Program-made: the position numbers and the translations under genes
In this document: positions 9,428 to 11,286 of the stretch, in pieces
Numbering within the stretch: the first letter of the stretch is position 1
How the letters are laid out: each line of letters starts with the position of its first letter
Assembly (NCBI GenBank): GCA_000697335.1
Contig: JNEM01007132.1
Span: forward strand, 1-11,286
DNA: 11,286 nucleotides
Direction: 5' to 3'
Source of the DNA: Conidiobolus incongruus B7586
Taxonomy: Eukaryota > Entomophthoromycota > Entomophthoromycetes > Entomophthorales > Conidiobolaceae
Notes under the pieces: generated by a model
What the model was told of the DNA's origin: nothing
The model's input: only the letters and a program-made list of their open reading frames with translations
Database searches by the model: none

Positions 9428-10949
9428 TCACAGACTGATTAATGAATATTTTTAACACCAATATCGATACCTTTTTTAACCAATACCTTTTTATCTCTTT
9501 TTGTCTTTTCAAAATTTAAAATATTTTTAAAGCTTACAATCTTTTCAAATATAACTCTTCACAAACCTCTCATACCTTAAACACTATTTTTTAATTTTTT
9601 CAATACTTTTTAATCATTAATTTTATTTAATTTATATATTAAGGCATTTCAAACGAAAATGTTAAACATATAACCCACTAGTAGTTATGTCAATATACAA
9701 ACTTTTCAATAACTTGATTTATATATAAAATACTCAATTATTAAAGAAAATTTTCTAAATATTGATAGCTGTAATATTCCTCATTGAAAATTTACCATTC
9801 TTAAATTGAAAAATAATATTTAATTTAGTTATCGTTGCAAGAAAAATGTATTTTGTATTTACAAACTATATATCTAAATTTATTATTAATATTATTAACA
9901 TGTTTCAATTTAATTTTATATTGGATCATATTAATACTGAAAACATAATTCTACATTTTAAATTCACAATCCAGTCTTTAAAATTTAATTAATGATAAAT
10001 TAATTAAAAAAATTCTGTAAACTAATCTATTGTTTTATATTAAATTGATTTAATAATTGATTATATTTAATTTTAATTATGTCCAATAATATAATAGTAA
10101 AATAATAATAATAATAAAATAAAAATCCAAATGATAATTTTTAATTATTAGTTTGAATAGTCAAATTATAATATGAAATTATAAACGCATTTTTTGCAGT
10201 TTAATTATCTATGAATATATTATTAGAATTGAAGGATTTAAGCAACGATAATTCTTAAATCATATACTATCTTAATCATTTATATTTAAAAATTTAATTT
10301 AATTTATGTTATTGAAAACAAAAATCTAATATGTTTGAATTAGGTTAATTTAAGTATTTATAAATTAATAAAATATAAATGATATTACTTTGAATTTTAA
10401 ATTTTGGGAAATTTTTGCAATTAAAAATAAATAAATATTTTGATATAAAATAAAAAATAATAATAAAATAATATAAATTTAATAGTATTTTATTTCTAGT
10501 AACTTTTTGTAATATTTTAGTAAATTTCTAATACTTAAAAAATAGTTCTTTTAATCAAAGATTAAAATTTAATATTTTACAAACTAAATAAATTTTCTTG
10601 CAAAAAATCTTCTTTTTTACAAGTTGTTTTTTAATTGCTTACAGTAATTATAATTATAAAAGTTATAATTAAGGGAATATTTTAGATATAGTAATTTCTT
10701 CCAGTTATTTTTAATTAGAAATTTTCTTATAGCTTTATATTTATATATTTTATAATAATTATACAAAACAATAGGTTTTCTGAAATTATATTAAAAACAC
10801 CAATTAAAAATTATTTTACTTTTAAAGCAATATAAAATTTATTATTAATTAATTTTTTTTAAAAACTAAATTAAAATAACATATATTATTATAATTTATT
10901 ATAATAATTAACATTTGTTTATTAACTAAATACTTATTTAAAGTAATAT
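9428..10949. other. AT-rich non-coding stretch
   Basis: About 1.5 kb of DNA with no convincing reading frame. It includes an (AAT)n tract near 10103-10117 and many simple A/T runs. It becomes more AT-rich toward 10950, where the right repeat copy begins. Nothing else can be supported. Confidence 0.5.
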
Positions 10950-11286
10950 ATAAAGGGGATTGTTTTAGCTTAATCTAATATCTTAATTTATATTTTATTA
11001 AAGGATTATAACAAAAGATTTAAAATTTATCAATTATAATTATTAGATATAAAAGCTTAAGTTTCTAATAATTTTTTAATAAGTTATATTTAAAAATAGC
11101 TCTTTTAACTTTTTTTTAAACTTTAGTTAAATTATAAAGTATTTATTTTATATTTTTATTTATTAATTTGAGTTTAAATTTTAATATATATAAAATATTT
11201 ATAAGATTAATATTAAAATATTTATATAATTTTTTAACTAAAATAAAAAGGTATTTCTTAATATATTTTTTATTTTATTATTTATT
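10950..11286. repeat. AT-rich dispersed repeat, right copy (runs off the window)
   Basis: This is the partner of the repeat at 32-368, in direct orientation. It opens with GGGGATTGTTTTAGCTTAAT and TCTAATAT, continues with TTAAATTATAAAGTATTTAT, and ends with GTATTTCTTAATATATTTTT. Landmark spacing agrees with the left copy to within two bases. Many single-base differences show that the copies are old relative to each other. It continues beyond the window, so its full length is unknown. Confidence 0.7.

Noticed and set aside
32-11286. The whole window as one large element bounded by long terminal repeats
   Set aside because: The end repeats are diverged and lack clear boundaries, and the interior carries host-type spliced genes and a tRNA with no element proteins.

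Overview
This is an 11.3 kb piece of a very AT-rich eukaryotic nuclear genome. Non-coding stretches are roughly 80-88% A+T by eye. Both confident genes have short spliceosomal introns (51-112 bases) with GT-AG ends. The standard code fits: glutamine is CAA/CAG and TAA is a stop. The tRNA gene is of nuclear, Pol III type. The nucleotide-sugar-transporter-like protein resembles fungal SLC35F (DUF914) proteins as I remember them, notably the FFNISLLTSDFY stretch in TM9. My best guess is therefore an AT-rich, early-diverging fungus (Glomeromycotina-like or similar). The lineage is inference; an AT-rich protist is not excluded.

Layout: 1-368 is a copy of an AT-rich repeat whose partner copy closes the window at 10950-11286, in the same orientation and nearly gap-free. 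369-1160 is AT-rich non-coding DNA with two copies of a small hairpin module. 1165-2100 is a compositional island (about 40% G+C) that looks like decayed coding DNA. Its right half reads on the minus strand as the acidic C-terminus of an unknown protein, with a possible upstream exon near 2218-2393. 2400-4107 is empty. 4108-5606 (+, four exons, 418 aa) encodes a protein joining three N-terminal TPR repeats to a complete glyoxalase-II-type metallo-beta-lactamase domain. 5607-6338 separates this gene from a convergent one at 6339-7498 (-, four exons, 330 aa) encoding a ten-helix SLC35F-family transporter. 7499-9330 holds nothing I can call. 9356-9427 (-) is tRNA-Pro(AGG) with both internal promoter boxes and a downstream T-run. 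9428-10949 is AT-rich non-coding DNA.

The two protein genes converge tail to tail and show no functional link. The most unusual object is the TPR-metallohydrolase fusion. Its TPR part keeps four of the five residues that form the Hsp70/Hsp90-binding carboxylate clamp in Hop/STI1-like proteins. This suggests a metallohydrolase tethered to chaperones or to another protein with an acidic C-terminal tail. I saw no CRISPR array, operon-type cassette or intact mobile element.
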